A stretch of DNA of 64,000 nucleotides from Thauera sp. (GTDB lineage Bacteria > Pseudomonadota > Gammaproteobacteria > Burkholderiales > Rhodocyclaceae). The stretch lies in contig JAFLDS010000007.1 in assembly GCA_017302295.1 (NCBI GenBank), positions 124,001-188,000 of the forward strand, read 5' to 3'. The translations under genes were made by a program, and so were the position numbers. This document shows, in pieces, positions 36,072-45,079 of the stretch. The notes below the pieces were generated by a model. It was given only the letters and a program-made list of their open reading frames with translations, did no database searches and was not told the DNA's origin. Position 1 is the stretch's first letter. Each line of letters begins with the position of its first letter.

Positions 36072-39000
36072 TCAGGCGTCGCGGGTGGCGTCGGAGATCC
36101 AGCCGACCAGTCCGCGGAAATCGACCTTTTGCCAGGTGCAGCCGTCCGCGTCGACGGGCTCCTCGCCATCGAGCAGCGTGAAGGTGGCGCCGGCCGGGAT
36201 GACGCCGATGCGCTCGCCTTGCTGCATGGAGGGCCGGTCACGCACGAGCAGCGCCTGTCCCGCCGGCGTCGAGGGGACGGCCGCCCTCGCGCGTACCCGC
36301 GACGCCAGGCCGGCCGGCTTGACTGCGGCGCGCGTCGGCGGCCCGAACACGCAGGTCAGGCGAAGGTTTCGATCGGTGGACGCGTGAAACGTGGGCGTAG
36401 CGATCTCGTCCAGGCTCATCGCATCGCAGTCGAGCACGGCCCAATGGCGGAATACCTGTTCGCCATCGGTCGACGGCGCCACGAGCGCGACCTTGGTCGA
36501 CCGCGGGAAGATCCTGTAGAGCCTGCCGAAGCCGGCGCTTCGGCCATTGACGTCCTCGGTGTCGCACAAGATGAGCGGCGCCCGCTGACCAGCGGTGCGG
36601 ATGTCGAGCGTGTGATGCTCGAACGCCAGCGGACAGAACAGGAATGAAAGGTCCAGCAGGACGCTGTCGAGCTCCGTCCCAACCGGCTTTTCGAGCGCAA
36701 CTTCCACGTCGGTCCACGCTGCGGGTTTGGCCAGGCTGTCCTTGTCGATGGCCGGATCCTTGATCAGGCAGGCCAGCAGACTGAGCGACTCCTTGCTCGG
36801 TTCGATGGGCGTCATCGCCCCGCTCGACAGGCTGTAAACGGTGCCCCACAGCAGTTGCGACCTGCGCTCCTCGGCGGACGCCTGACCGCTCTGCGCAGGG
36901 TGGCGGAACGCATACAGGCGTCCGTCGGAGCGTATCGTGCCGTCTCCCACCGGCCGGAAGGTGAGTTCGACCGAGCCGGCATCGGGCGCTCCCGCACGCA
37001 GGACGATGCGCTTGACGCCGATCCCGGCGAGCCGGACGCGCTCCTTGTTGGGCGGAATCAGAACAGCCTGGGGATGAATGTCCATCAGGTTGAACGTGGC
37101 GCGCCCGTCCCGATTGAGCCGGGCGACGATGTCCGGCGTGTTCTCGCTCGAGAGGCGGTACTCGCGGCTGTAGGGGTAGGAGGTCTGGAAGTCCGACTTC
37201 AGGCGCTCTTCGATCTCGTCCAGGATGCCGCGAAACACCGGGCGCAGGATCGCCAGGCGCTGCTGCAACCCGTCCCCGGCATAGCGGTCGGCGTACGTGC
37301 CCTGGCGCCCTTCCGCGTCCTTCTCCAGCAGTTCGGCGATACGGTCGAAAACGCTCGCGAGCCGATAGTCCACGTCGTCCCAAGCCCGATACGCCGACGC
37401 TTCGTAGGCGCGGAGCAGGTAGTACTGGTAGCGGACGAGCCGGTCCCTGGCGCGCTGCTCCATGTCGTCGATGAAGAGCAGCGCCTGATGGTCCAGGATC
37501 GCCAGGGTACTCTGCCGCTGCCGCGCCAGGCTGGCGATGTCGACGAAGTTCGCCGTGATCCGGCCGTAGGCGCCGGCGAGCGTCTGCAGCGCGTCGTCGA
37601 GCCGGCGGATGAAACCGGCCTTGCGCAGGTTCAGGTCGACGATCCTGTCGATCAGTTCGCCGTATTCGGGCGACTCGGCCGCCAGATGCTCGAGTTCCGC
37701 CTCGATCTCGCTGTGCGGGATCTTCAATCCCTTGAACGCGTCGCCGATCTGGCTCAGCGCCGGGCCGATGTTCTTCCCGACGTGCGCGATGCGATCGGCT
37801 CTCGTCTTCGCGTCATCCTCGTCGCTGGCGGCTTGCCCACCCTTCGGCTTCGCCTCCGCTTTCACCTTCGCCGCCCACTCGGTGAAGGTGTCCTTTCCGG
37901 CACCCTTCGACCAGCCCGCCAGGGCCTGGAATCCATCGCCCACGGCGTCGATCGGGTCGGAATCGGCGGCCGTGGCATGCCGGGCGATGACAGGAGCCAG
38001 CGCGCCGACGACGCCCAGTGCGGGTTGCCCCACCGGAACGACCGTGCACACGGCGCCGAGCGCCTGCGCCGCGAAGTCGATCCGCGCCCGCATCAGCAGG
38101 TCGTTGGCGGCGGCAACGCGGAGCGCCTCGCGCCGCCGCTCCAGGTCGTCCTGCAGCGCGAGCAGTTCCGTGCGCAGGCTCGTCAGTTCCTCCTCGACGC
38201 GACGCAGGACGCCCTCGGCGGCGTCGATGGATTCGCCGGCCTCCGCCGTGTCGGCGTTGAGGTTCGCGATCGCGTCATCCATTGCCGCTAGCGCGTTCTG
38301 TTCCCGCTCGGCGGCATGACGGACCCACCGGGTCATGATCAGCGTCCGGAGCCCTGCGTCGACCTCGTCGTCGTACATGCGCATGTGCGACTGCAACGAG
38401 AACAGCGGCGTCCACCCGACCGGATTGCCGAAGTAGTCGCGATGGCTCGCGATCCGGTGAAGCAGGGTGCGAACCTCGGCCTTCACCGCTTCGTAATGGG
38501 CGTCGCTTTCCCAGCCGGCGCCCTCTGGCGTCCTGCCGCCATCTGTGTCGAAGGCCTGCCGATAGACGGACAGGATCTCCCCGGTGGTCTCGACCCGGTC
38601 AGCCAGGTACATGTCGCGCGCATGGCGCAGCACCACTTGCGCGAGGAAGGGATGGAGCCAGGCGTTGGCGCTGTCATTCACCACCGGCTCCGGACTGGCT
38701 CCCGTTTCCTTCCGCGCCGCGGGGGCCGGATACGCGACCCCATCGGCGGTCGTGCCCTGAGCCGTCTTCCTGACCTCGCTCCAGCTCCCCTTGCTGTCGG
38801 GCGCCGTGTAGTAGTAGGTGAGCTCGTAGTGGGCCCAGCTCGCGGGTTGCCCGCCGGGCGCCGCCGCGACGTCGGCGGCCTTGCGGCCGCACGCGCCGCC
38901 CGCCCTGTCGATCAGCCCATCCGCGATCCTCCGGTTGGACGCGAACTGGCCGGCGTCGCCGCCGTTTCCGGGTGTGCCCGGCGCCTGCCCGCCGGTCGCG

Positions 39001-40046
39001 GACGTCGGCCTGCAGTTCGGGGCGCCATAAGAAGCGAGATCCCGGTCCTTGATGGCCAGCGCCCGGCCCAGCGTTCCATCCCATTGCGATGACTTCACGT
39101 AAGTGGCGGGCACGTCGAACTCGGCCGTCACCGTCTTCTTCGTCGTCCACGGCCACAGGCTCGCATAGCGCACCGACCGGCTGCGGGTCGAGGGATGGCT
39201 CGTGCCGGCCGTCCACCGCATCCCTTCGCCCGCGTCCTGGCCGCGGCCACCGCGGAGGACGAAGCGCGTCGAGAGCTCGCCGCCCGCGTCGAGCCGGTCG
39301 AAGCGGACAAGCATGTCCCCGGCCTTGCGGCCGTGAGCCCCGTCGTCCCCCTTCGCCCCGGTCTCTACGGCTCCGCGGGCCCGGTCGCGCTGCCACGCCA
39401 GCGGCGAGGTGTCGATTCGCGCCTGGCCTTCGAAGGTGACCTCGCGCGCGAAGATCCGCACGTCCGTTTCCGGTAGGTAAAGTTCGTCATGAATGACGAG
39501 GTGGTCCGCGCACAGCGTCAGCGAGCCGACCAGCGAGGCATGACGCTGGTCCGCGGGCATGGTGGACGAACGGTCCACGTGGTACATCCGGTGCAGCCGA
39601 TTCCTGTCGTCCGGCCCGCCGAACACGAGCGTCATACCGGAGATGACGTGGTCTTCGCTCCCATCGGCGCGGGGCGTGACCGTGCGCTTGAAGTAATGCG
39701 TGTCGCGAGGGTCGGGCGCGATGGGCCGGCCGCGGATGACTTCGCGCTCCGCCTTGAGCGGGGGAACCGGAGAGATCGTGATCGTCTGGCTGACTTCCAC
39801 ACCGTCTCGCGTCGCCGAGAACGTCGCGGCGAACGCCGCGCCGTCATCCGGGGCGGGATCGAAGTGGAAAGCGCCGCCTGCCTGATCGAACGCGACCTTG
39901 CCCCTGGGTACGGGATCGAGGCGGTAGCGGAGCGAGCCGGCATCCAGCCGTCGCGTGTCGAACTTCAGCACCAGCGGATAGCCGTACCACACCCGCTGAT
40001 CCGGAATGGCCCCCAGGTCTGAGCCCTGCGTGTTGACACCATCCAT
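36072..40046 (-). CDS. Large protein of unknown function (1324 aa) with C-terminal SH3-like domain
   Basis: 1324 residues, no signal peptide at the ATG. Visible parts: an N-terminal beta-rich region (to about 330); Gly-rich stretches near 230 and 350 (GAKGDDGAHGRKAGDM, GGQAPGTPGNGGDAGQ); a central helical region with HRDYFGNPVGWTPLFSLQ; a long charged coiled coil (about 585-645) then an Ala/Val-rich hydrophobic patch (about 655-690); more helices with IDDMEQRARDRLVRYQYYLL; a second beta-rich part; and a C-terminal SH3-like module (about 1270-1324, QQGERIGVIPAGATFTLL and WQKVDFRGLVGWISDATR). I recognise no complete family. The helical/hydrophobic core recalls large toxin-like or scaffold proteins, but this is a resemblance only. 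It converges on gor and has a deleted remnant at 41744-42051. Confidence 0.7.
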   Translation of the reverse strand: MDGVNTQGSDLGAIPDQRVWYGYPLVLKFDTRRLDAGSLRYRLDPVPRGKVAFDQAGGAFHFDPAPDDGAAFAATFSATRDGVEVSQTITISPVPPLKAEREVIRGRPIAPDPRDTHYFKRTVTPRADGSEDHVISGMTLVFGGPDDRNRLHRMYHVDRSSTMPADQRHASLVGSLTLCADHLVIHDELYLPETDVRIFAREVTFEGQARIDTSPLAWQRDRARGAVETGAKGDDGAHGRKAGDMLVRFDRLDAGGELSTRFVLRGGRGQDAGEGMRWTAGTSHPSTRSRSVRYASLWPWTTKKTVTAEFDVPATYVKSSQWDGTLGRALAIKDRDLASYGAPNCRPTSATGGQAPGTPGNGGDAGQFASNRRIADGLIDRAGGACGRKAADVAAAPGGQPASWAHYELTYYYTAPDSKGSWSEVRKTAQGTTADGVAYPAPAARKETGASPEPVVNDSANAWLHPFLAQVVLRHARDMYLADRVETTGEILSVYRQAFDTDGGRTPEGAGWESDAHYEAVKAEVRTLLHRIASHRDYFGNPVGWTPLFSLQSHMRMYDDEVDAGLRTLIMTRWVRHAAEREQNALAAMDDAIANLNADTAEAGESIDAAEGVLRRVEEELTSLRTELLALQDDLERRREALRVAAANDLLMRARIDFAAQALGAVCTVVPVGQPALGVVGALAPVIARHATAADSDPIDAVGDGFQALAGWSKGAGKDTFTEWAAKVKAEAKPKGGQAASDEDDAKTRADRIAHVGKNIGPALSQIGDAFKGLKIPHSEIEAELEHLAAESPEYGELIDRIVDLNLRKAGFIRRLDDALQTLAGAYGRITANFVDIASLARQRQSTLAILDHQALLFIDDMEQRARDRLVRYQYYLLRAYEASAYRAWDDVDYRLASVFDRIAELLEKDAEGRQGTYADRYAGDGLQQRLAILRPVFRGILDEIEERLKSDFQTSYPYSREYRLSSENTPDIVARLNRDGRATFNLMDIHPQAVLIPPNKERVRLAGIGVKRIVLRAGAPDAGSVELTFRPVGDGTIRSDGRLYAFRHPAQSGQASAEERRSQLLWGTVYSLSSGAMTPIEPSKESLSLLACLIKDPAIDKDSLAKPAAWTDVEVALEKPVGTELDSVLLDLSFLFCPLAFEHHTLDIRTAGQRAPLILCDTEDVNGRSAGFGRLYRIFPRSTKVALVAPSTDGEQVFRHWAVLDCDAMSLDEIATPTFHASTDRNLRLTCVFGPPTRAAVKPAGLASRVRARAAVPSTPAGQALLVRDRPSMQQGERIGVIPAGATFTLLDGEEPVDADGCTWQKVDFRGLVGWISDATRDA

Positions 40047-40150
40047 TCTGCCCCCTGCGATACATGCTCACCGGGATCAGGCCGAGTGTGGCAAAACTTC
40101 GCCTGCCCGCCACGCCTCGCCAGCGTCTACAGATCCATCGGGCAGGCCGG

Positions 40151-40276
40151 CCGGATTCTCGGCCGGCCTGTGGACGGTTGGTGTGGTCCGTGCCCCGTTC
40201 ACGCTGGCACCCCACCCTGACAGCCGGCAATCGGTCGTGGGCCCAGCCGGTTTCACGCATCCACGGCTGAACTATA
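40151..40276 (-). repeat. Dispersed element, diverged copy 6 (minus orientation)
   Basis: About 126 bp nearly identical to the copy at 32210. On the minus strand it reads TATAGTTCAGCCGTGGATG and then GCGTGAAACCGGCTGGG, sharing the 5' half of copies 1-4. Outer arms CCGTG / CACGG pair. It occupies the 366-bp gap between the divergent 1324-aa gene and the ClC gene; the rest of that gap shows nothing else I can name. Confidence 0.7.
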
Positions 40277-40412
40277 GACCGGGCGTGGTGCCGGCGCCGG
40301 TGTCCGCGCCGGGTACCGAACATAGCAGGCCGTGCAAGGCGGTATACCTCACCGACCGAACGCATTACATTGCGCCAAAACGCATTCAAAAGAATAGACC
40401 TTCGCAACGCCC

Positions 40413-41723
40413 ATGAAGCCGCATCCACGGATTGTTTCCGCCTTCCAGCATGAACTGACGGACTGGCGCCTGTGGACGGGGCGTTTAGCGGTGCTCGCCT
40501 TCGCCGCGGCAGCCGGCCTGACGATCGTGGCTTTCACCTGGCTTTCGGAGCGCGCGCTCGAGGCCTTCTTTCACCTCGAGGGCAAGGCGTGGTGGGCGCC
40601 GTTGCTATGGACGCCGCTCGTGACCGGCGCCATCGTCTGGCTGACACGCCGCTTCGTGCCGGGCGCGGCCGGCTCCGGCATACCGCAGGTCATGGCGGTG
40701 CTGAGTTCCGAGGCGGCGATGGCGCAGCGCTCGCTCTTCGTGTCGCTGAAGCTGTCGATCTCGAAGATCCTGCTCACCGCAGCGGGACTCCTCGGCGGTC
40801 TGTCGCTTGGTCGCGAGGGACCTTCGGTGCAGATCGCGGCGGGGATCATGCGCCACGCCCATCGCTGGCTGCCCGACCGGACGAGCATTACCGAGCATGG
40901 CCTGCTGATGGCGGGCGGCGCGGCAGGTATCGCGGCGGCGTTCAATACGCCGCTGGGCGGTGTCATGTTCGCCATCGAGGAGCTCACGCGCAAACCCGAG
41001 CAGCGCAGCAACACCCTGCTACTCGGGGCGATCGTATTGTCCGGCCTGATCGCGGTGTCGGTGTATGGCAACAACACCTACTTTGGCGTCATCCACGTCG
41101 AAAACCTCAGTTTCGCGATGGCCCTCCCAGCCCTGGTCGTCGCGCTGGCCAGCGGCGTCGCCGGCGGACTGTTCGCGCGCCTGATGATCAGCTCGCTCGG
41201 CGGCGCCTCGTCGGACTGGTTCTCCCGCACCCGCGCACGCTTTCCGATCCGTTTTGCAATGGCCTGCGGCCTGGTCGTCGCCATTCTCGGCATCATGAGC
41301 GGCGGCACCGCCTACGGCAGCGGCTACGCCCATACCAAGACCATGCTCGCCGGCGGCGAGGAGGTTTCGCACCTGTCGGTGCTGCTGCGCTTCGTGTCGA
41401 CCTGGGTGACGGCCTGGTCGGGCGTGCCCGGCGGCCTGTTCGCGCCCGCGCTGGCAATCGGTGCCGAGCTCGGCAACAGCGTATCGGCGCTGATGGCTTA
41501 TCCGAACGCGCCGACCATCATCGCGCTGGGGATGGCCGGCTTTCTGGCGGCGGTAACGCAGGCGCCGCTGACCGCGTTCATCATCGTTATGGAAATGGTC
41601 GACGGCCACGCGCTGGTGCTGAGCCTGATGGCGTGCACACTCGTCTCGAGCGGCATATCGCGCCTGATCAGCGCCCCCCTCTACGCGACCCTCGCCGAAA
41701 TTCAGCTCACACGGGTGCGCTGA
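40413..41723 (+). CDS. clcA: ClC-family chloride channel/transporter
   Basis: 436 residues with about 10-12 membrane helices. The selectivity and gating motifs are intact: GSGIPQ (87-92), GREGP (133-137, gating glutamate E135), and FAIEE with the internal proton glutamate near E189, followed late by GVPGGLFAPALAIGAELG. Both glutamates suggest a Cl-/H+ exchanger rather than a pure channel. Likely roles are acid tolerance or volume balance. Divergent from the 1324-aa gene. Confidence 0.9.
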   Translation: MKPHPRIVSAFQHELTDWRLWTGRLAVLAFAAAAGLTIVAFTWLSERALEAFFHLEGKAWWAPLLWTPLVTGAIVWLTRRFVPGAAGSGIPQVMAVLSSEAAMAQRSLFVSLKLSISKILLTAAGLLGGLSLGREGPSVQIAAGIMRHAHRWLPDRTSITEHGLLMAGGAAGIAAAFNTPLGGVMFAIEELTRKPEQRSNTLLLGAIVLSGLIAVSVYGNNTYFGVIHVENLSFAMALPALVVALASGVAGGLFARLMISSLGGASSDWFSRTRARFPIRFAMACGLVVAILGIMSGGTAYGSGYAHTKTMLAGGEEVSHLSVLLRFVSTWVTAWSGVPGGLFAPALAIGAELGNSVSALMAYPNAPTIIALGMAGFLAAVTQAPLTAFIIVMEMVDGHALVLSLMACTLVSSGISRLISAPLYATLAEIQLTRVR

Positions 41724-41743
41724 CCCTGTCAATGCGGACGGAC

Positions 41744-42051
41744 GGAAACGACGTCCGCGGCATTTCCCCCATCAGGCGTCGTAGACTGCGTCGCTGACCC
41801 AGCTGACCAGTCCCTGGAAGTCGACCTTTCTCCAGGTGAAGCCATCCGCGTTGACGGGCTCCTCGCCGTCGAGCGGCGTGAACGTGGCGTACCCGTTCCG
41901 ACTGAGGCGGGCGACGATGTCGGGTGTATTCTCTCTCGAAAGGCGGTACTCGCGGCCGTACGGGTACGAGGTCTCGAAGTCCGACGTCAGACGCTCTTCG
42001 ATCTCGTCAAGGATGCCGCGAAACCCCGGGCGCAGGATCGCCAGGCGTTGG
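41744..42051 (-). pseudogene. Deletion remnant of a second copy of the 1324-aa gene
   Basis: 41744-41885 matches the 3' end of the big gene (about its last 38 codons and downstream bases; stop equivalent at 41772-41774). At a short GTGAA-GTGGCG microhomology (about 41878-41889) it switches to match the interior around residues 929-983 of that protein (37095-37250), so about 0.9 kb is missing. Homology ends about 42051. Identity is clearly below that of the gor duplication. Confidence 0.85.
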
Positions 42052-42062
42052 TGCCACCATTC

Positions 42063-42214
42063 TCGTGCAGAGCCTTGCCGTCGCCATGACCTGTGGCGCC
42101 ACCAAGCGCGATTTCGATCGCACCATCGCCGTCCACCCGACTACGGCCGAGGAATTCGTGCTGATGCGCCAGCCGTCGCGATCGGCGGGGCCGGTCGCCG
42201 CGCCCGTCAGTTGA
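42063..42214 (+). pseudogene. 3' fragment of a glutathione reductase gene
   Basis: The last 50 codons of gor are repeated here (VQSLAVAMTCGATKRDF, HPTTAEEFVLM), with about seven differences over 160 bases from 35871-36034. The stop is at 42212-42214 and overlaps the end of the convergent DUF202 gene. There is no N-terminal part; a 12-base stretch separates it from the big-gene remnant. Confidence 0.88.
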
Positions 42215-42572
42215 CGAACAGGTAAGCCAGCAGAACGAGTCCCAGCACGGCGACCATCAGGTTGATCGCGGGACCGGCATTGACACTGTAGCCGTCGGGA
42301 ATCTCGATCGGCTTGAGGGTCCTGACCACCTTGCGGTAGTGCCAGGACGAACTGACCGCCACCAGCGCCCCCAGCAGCACGAAGCCCAGACCGATCCAGA
42401 ACGACGCGCCGCGTTGCAGGTGGGGGTCGCCCGCGCGCAGGATCAGGTGCATGAACAGCCCGAAGCGCTCGATGACGAAGCCGAAGGCCATCAGCGCCAG
42501 GCTGGTGCGGTTCCATGCCAGAAGCGTGCGCTCGGCGGCGAAGAACACACGCGGGTCATTGAGGTCGGACAT
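42207..42572 (-). CDS. DUF202 (YidH-like) membrane protein
   Basis: 121 residues. FFAAERTLLAWNRTSLALMA is the diagnostic DUF202 N-terminal motif (ERTxLAWxRT), followed by three membrane helices. Function is unknown. The last codons (LFVN) overlap the 3' end of the glutathione reductase fragment, an arrangement that also left a trace after the intact gor. Separated from wrbA by a strong stem-loop. Confidence 0.9.
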   Translation of the reverse strand: MSDLNDPRVFFAAERTLLAWNRTSLALMAFGFVIERFGLFMHLILRAGDPHLQRGASFWIGLGFVLLGALVAVSSSWHYRKVVRTLKPIEIPDGYSVNAGPAINLMVAVLGLVLLAYLFVN

Positions 42573-42610
42573 GCTGCAGTTCCATCGAATTGGGCCGAAG
42601 CGTCGAGGCG

Positions 42611-42659
42611 CTCAGCGCCTCCCGAGCGTAAGAAACACTTGCACTCGGGAGGCGCTGAG
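42611..42659. terminator. 16-bp stem-loop between wrbA and the DUF202 gene
   Basis: CTCAGCGCCTCCCGAG and CTCGGGAGGCGCTGAG pair perfectly over 16 bp around a 17-base loop. It is just past the wrbA stop and before the DUF202 start on the same strand. It lacks a T-run, but its length suggests transcript ending or mRNA stabilisation. Confidence 0.6.
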
Positions 42660-42676
42660 GAGCCTTTGGCGCGGGC

Positions 42677-43279
42677 TTACCGGGCGGCAAGCTTCGCAGC
42701 GATCGCCGCAACATGCTTGCCCTGGAACCGGGCGATGGCAAGCTCGTTCTCGCTCGGCATGCGCGAGCCATCGCCCGCCGCAAGCGTTGTCGCACCGTAC
42801 GGACTGCCCCCCGTAATCTCGCTCATGATCGTCTGGCGTGCTTCCGAGTAAGGGACGCCGACGATGACCATGCCGTGATGCAGCAGCGTGGTGTGGAAGC
42901 TGGTGATCGTGGTTTCCTGCCCGCCGTGCTGGGTCGCGGTGCTGGCGAAAACGCTACCGACCTTGCCAATCAGGGCGCCCTTAGCCCACAGCCCGCCGGT
43001 CTGATCGAGGAAGTTGCGCATCTGGGAAGCCATGTTGCCGAATCGGGTCGGCGTGCCGAAGATGATCGCATCGTATTCCGGGAGTTCTCCCACCGTGGCA
43101 ATGGGCGCGGCCTGGTCGAGCTTGATGCCGGACGAGCGGGCAATTTCTTCAGGCACCAACTCCGGGACACGCTTGATCGTGGCCTGCGCGCCCGCTTCCC
43201 TGACGCCTTCAGCAACGGCCGATGCCATCGTTTCGATGTGCCCATACGACGAGTAATACAAAACAAGAACCTTCGTCAT
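42677..43279 (-). CDS. wrbA: NAD(P)H:quinone oxidoreductase WrbA
   Basis: 200 residues, flavodoxin fold. [19 protein letters not shown] is the FMN phosphate-binding loop, [20 protein letters not shown] is the WrbA hallmark, and [20 protein letters not shown] near the end matches the family. WrbA is a tetrameric FMN enzyme that reduces quinones by two electrons and so avoids semiquinone radicals. The ATG at 43279 follows GGAG after a normal gap; a longer upstream frame is not supported. Confidence 0.93.
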   Translation of the reverse strand: MTKVLVLYYSSYGHIETMASAVAEGVREAGAQATIKRVPELVPEEIARSSGIKLDQAAPIATVGELPEYDAIIFGTPTRFGNMASQMRNFLDQTGGLWAKGALIGKVGSVFASTATQHGGQETTITSFHTTLLHHGMVIVGVPYSEARQTIMSEITGGSPYGATTLAAGDGSRMPSENELAIARFQGKHVAAIAAKLAAR

Positions 43280-43475
43280 TGCGTCTTCTCCGTGGGATTG
43301 ATAGTGCATCAGGGAACCGCCGGCCTCGCGCGTGGCGCACTGCATGGGAGGGGCAAGCGTCACGCAGTTTAGGGCCGGGCGGCGTGACCGTAACGGCGCC
43401 CACCCGACCGATGCTCTCATGCCCGGGATGTGGAAACCCCGTTCAAGGACCGGTCCTCGTCCAGGGACTGGAACT

Positions 43476-43901
43476 GTGCGGCCAGAGCTGAAGGAGACGT
43501 TCCCCGATGCGCCCTATATCGCCCGGCCTGGCCAGATCAACGCCTGGGACAACGAGGATTTCGTCAACGCAGTCAAGGCCACCGGCAAGAAGCAATTGAT
43601 CATCGCCGGCGTGGTCACTGAGGTCTGCGTCGCGTTCCCGGCGCTGTCGGCGATCGAAGCCGGCTATGACGTGTTCGTGGTCACCGACGCCTCGGGCACC
43701 TTCAACCAGATGACCCGCGACGCGGCCTGGAACCGCATGTCGCAGGCCGGTGTGCAGCTAATGTCCTGGTTCGCCGTCGCCAGCGAGTTGCACCGCGACT
43801 GGCGTAACGACGTGGAAGGCCTGGCCACACTGCTCAACAACCACATCCCGGACTACCGCAATCGGATGAGTACCTACGCGGCCATGTCCAAGGCCAAGTA
43901 A
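43476..43901 (+). pseudogene. Isochorismatase-family (YcaC-like) hydrolase, 5'-truncated
   Basis: About 140 codons match the C-terminal two-thirds of YcaC-like cysteine hydrolases: [39 protein letters not shown] (nucleophile Cys present), VVTDASGTFN and SELHRDWRNDVEGL. The N-terminal third with the catalytic Asp is absent, and there is no ATG at the homology start. A GTG at 43476 could open a shortened product but would lack the catalytic Asp. A terminator follows. Confidence 0.8.
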
Positions 43902-43915
43902 GCCGCTGCCCAAGA

Positions 43916-43945
43916 CCGCACCCGCACGGGCGCGGCCTCTTTTTT
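43916..43945 (+). terminator. Rho-independent terminator after the isochorismatase remnant
   Basis: CCGC (43916-43919) pairs with GCGG (43932-43935) around an inner CCC/GGG, then TCTTTTTTGG follows. A stem with a T-run 14 bp past the stop is a good intrinsic terminator. Confidence 0.75.
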
Positions 43946-44066
43946 GGCTGGCCCCGTCCGTTTCCGGGACGACGCACGAGGAAATCGACATTCGATGCAC
44001 GCACAAGCCGCGAGATGGCATGATCGCCGCTCGCTTCAAAGGTTTAAGACCGCACAAGAACAGACC

Positions 44067-44999
44067 ATGGACCTCACCCAGATTACCGAATCCCTGCAAC
44101 GCGACGCGGTGTGGGTCGTGTTCTTTAATGTGCTGATGCAGCAGGTGGGGCTGCCGGTACCGGTCGTGCCGACCCTTCTGCTGGCGGGCAGCCTGGTGCT
44201 CGGTGCCGAGCAGATGGCCGGGCTGCTGGCGGCGGCCGTGCTGGCCTCGGTGTTCGCCGACTGGCTGTGGTATCTCGCCGGGCGGGCCTTCGGCTACCGT
44301 GTGCTGTCGGGGCTGTGCAAGCTGTCGATCAATCCGGGCTCGTGCGTCACGCAGACCGAGGCGCGCTTCGTGCGCTGGGGCCTGGCGTCCCTCGTCGTCG
44401 CCAAGTTCATTCCGGGCTTCTCGACGGTCGCGCCGCCGATCGCGGGTGCGCTGCGCATGCACCAGGTCGGCTTCCTCATCGCCGCAGGATTCGGTGCCGC
44501 GCTGTGGGCAGGCGTGGCGCTGGGCGTCGGCTGGCTGATGCGCGACGAAGTGCAGGTCGCTATCGCCTATCTCGATCGGCATGTGAGCACCGCGGCCACC
44601 ATCGTGGTGGCGTTGCTGGCGATCTGGCTGGGGTGGAAACTCTGGCAGAAGTACCGTTTCCGTCGCCTGTCCGGCCTTCCCCACATCACCCCGGGAGAAC
44701 TGATCGACGCCTTGCAGACCGCCGAGCCCCCGCTGTTTCTGGATCTGCGCGGTCCGACGATGGTGGCGCAGACGGGGCATGTCGCCGGTGCGACGGTCGC
44801 GGAACTCGATTTTCTGCTGGATGCCGTCGGCAACTGGCCGCACGAGCGTTCCATCGTGACGATGTGCGCCTGTCCGGGCGACGCCACCGCGATCGAGGCG
44901 GCCCGGCAGCTGCTCGCCGCCGGCTACCTTTCGGTGCGTCCGTTGCAGGGCGGTTATGAAGCGTGGCTGGCGCTGGAGCCCGGGCAGCCACGCGGGTAG
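44067..44999 (+). CDS. DedA-family membrane protein fused to a rhodanese domain
   Basis: 310 residues. Residues 1-195 are a DedA/SNARE-associated domain: GLPVPVVPTLLLAGSL, then FADWLWYLAGRAFGYRVL, and VAKFIPGFSTVAPPIAGALR (the conserved FxPGxxxxxPxxxG). Residues 205-305 form a rhodanese domain (ELIDALQTAEPPLFLDLRGP) with candidate catalytic Cys267 or 269 in VTMCACPGD. DedA proteins are inner-membrane lipid or drug handlers; the rhodanese may move sulfur or sense redox. ATG at 44067; a longer upstream frame is not convincing. Confidence 0.88.
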   Translation: MDLTQITESLQRDAVWVVFFNVLMQQVGLPVPVVPTLLLAGSLVLGAEQMAGLLAAAVLASVFADWLWYLAGRAFGYRVLSGLCKLSINPGSCVTQTEARFVRWGLASLVVAKFIPGFSTVAPPIAGALRMHQVGFLIAAGFGAALWAGVALGVGWLMRDEVQVAIAYLDRHVSTAATIVVALLAIWLGWKLWQKYRFRRLSGLPHITPGELIDALQTAEPPLFLDLRGPTMVAQTGHVAGATVAELDFLLDAVGNWPHERSIVTMCACPGDATAIEAARQLLAAGYLSVRPLQGGYEAWLALEPGQPRG

Positions 45000-45079
45000 G
45001 TCGCTGCGGCTCGCCCGCCGGCCACCTTCGCCGCCGTGAAAACCGCCTCAGGCCGCCATCGACCCACGGATGGCGCGGA

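Noticed and set aside
43476-43901. Functional short isochorismatase
   Set aside because: The catalytic Asp region is missing and the frame begins without a normal start, so I call it a remnant.
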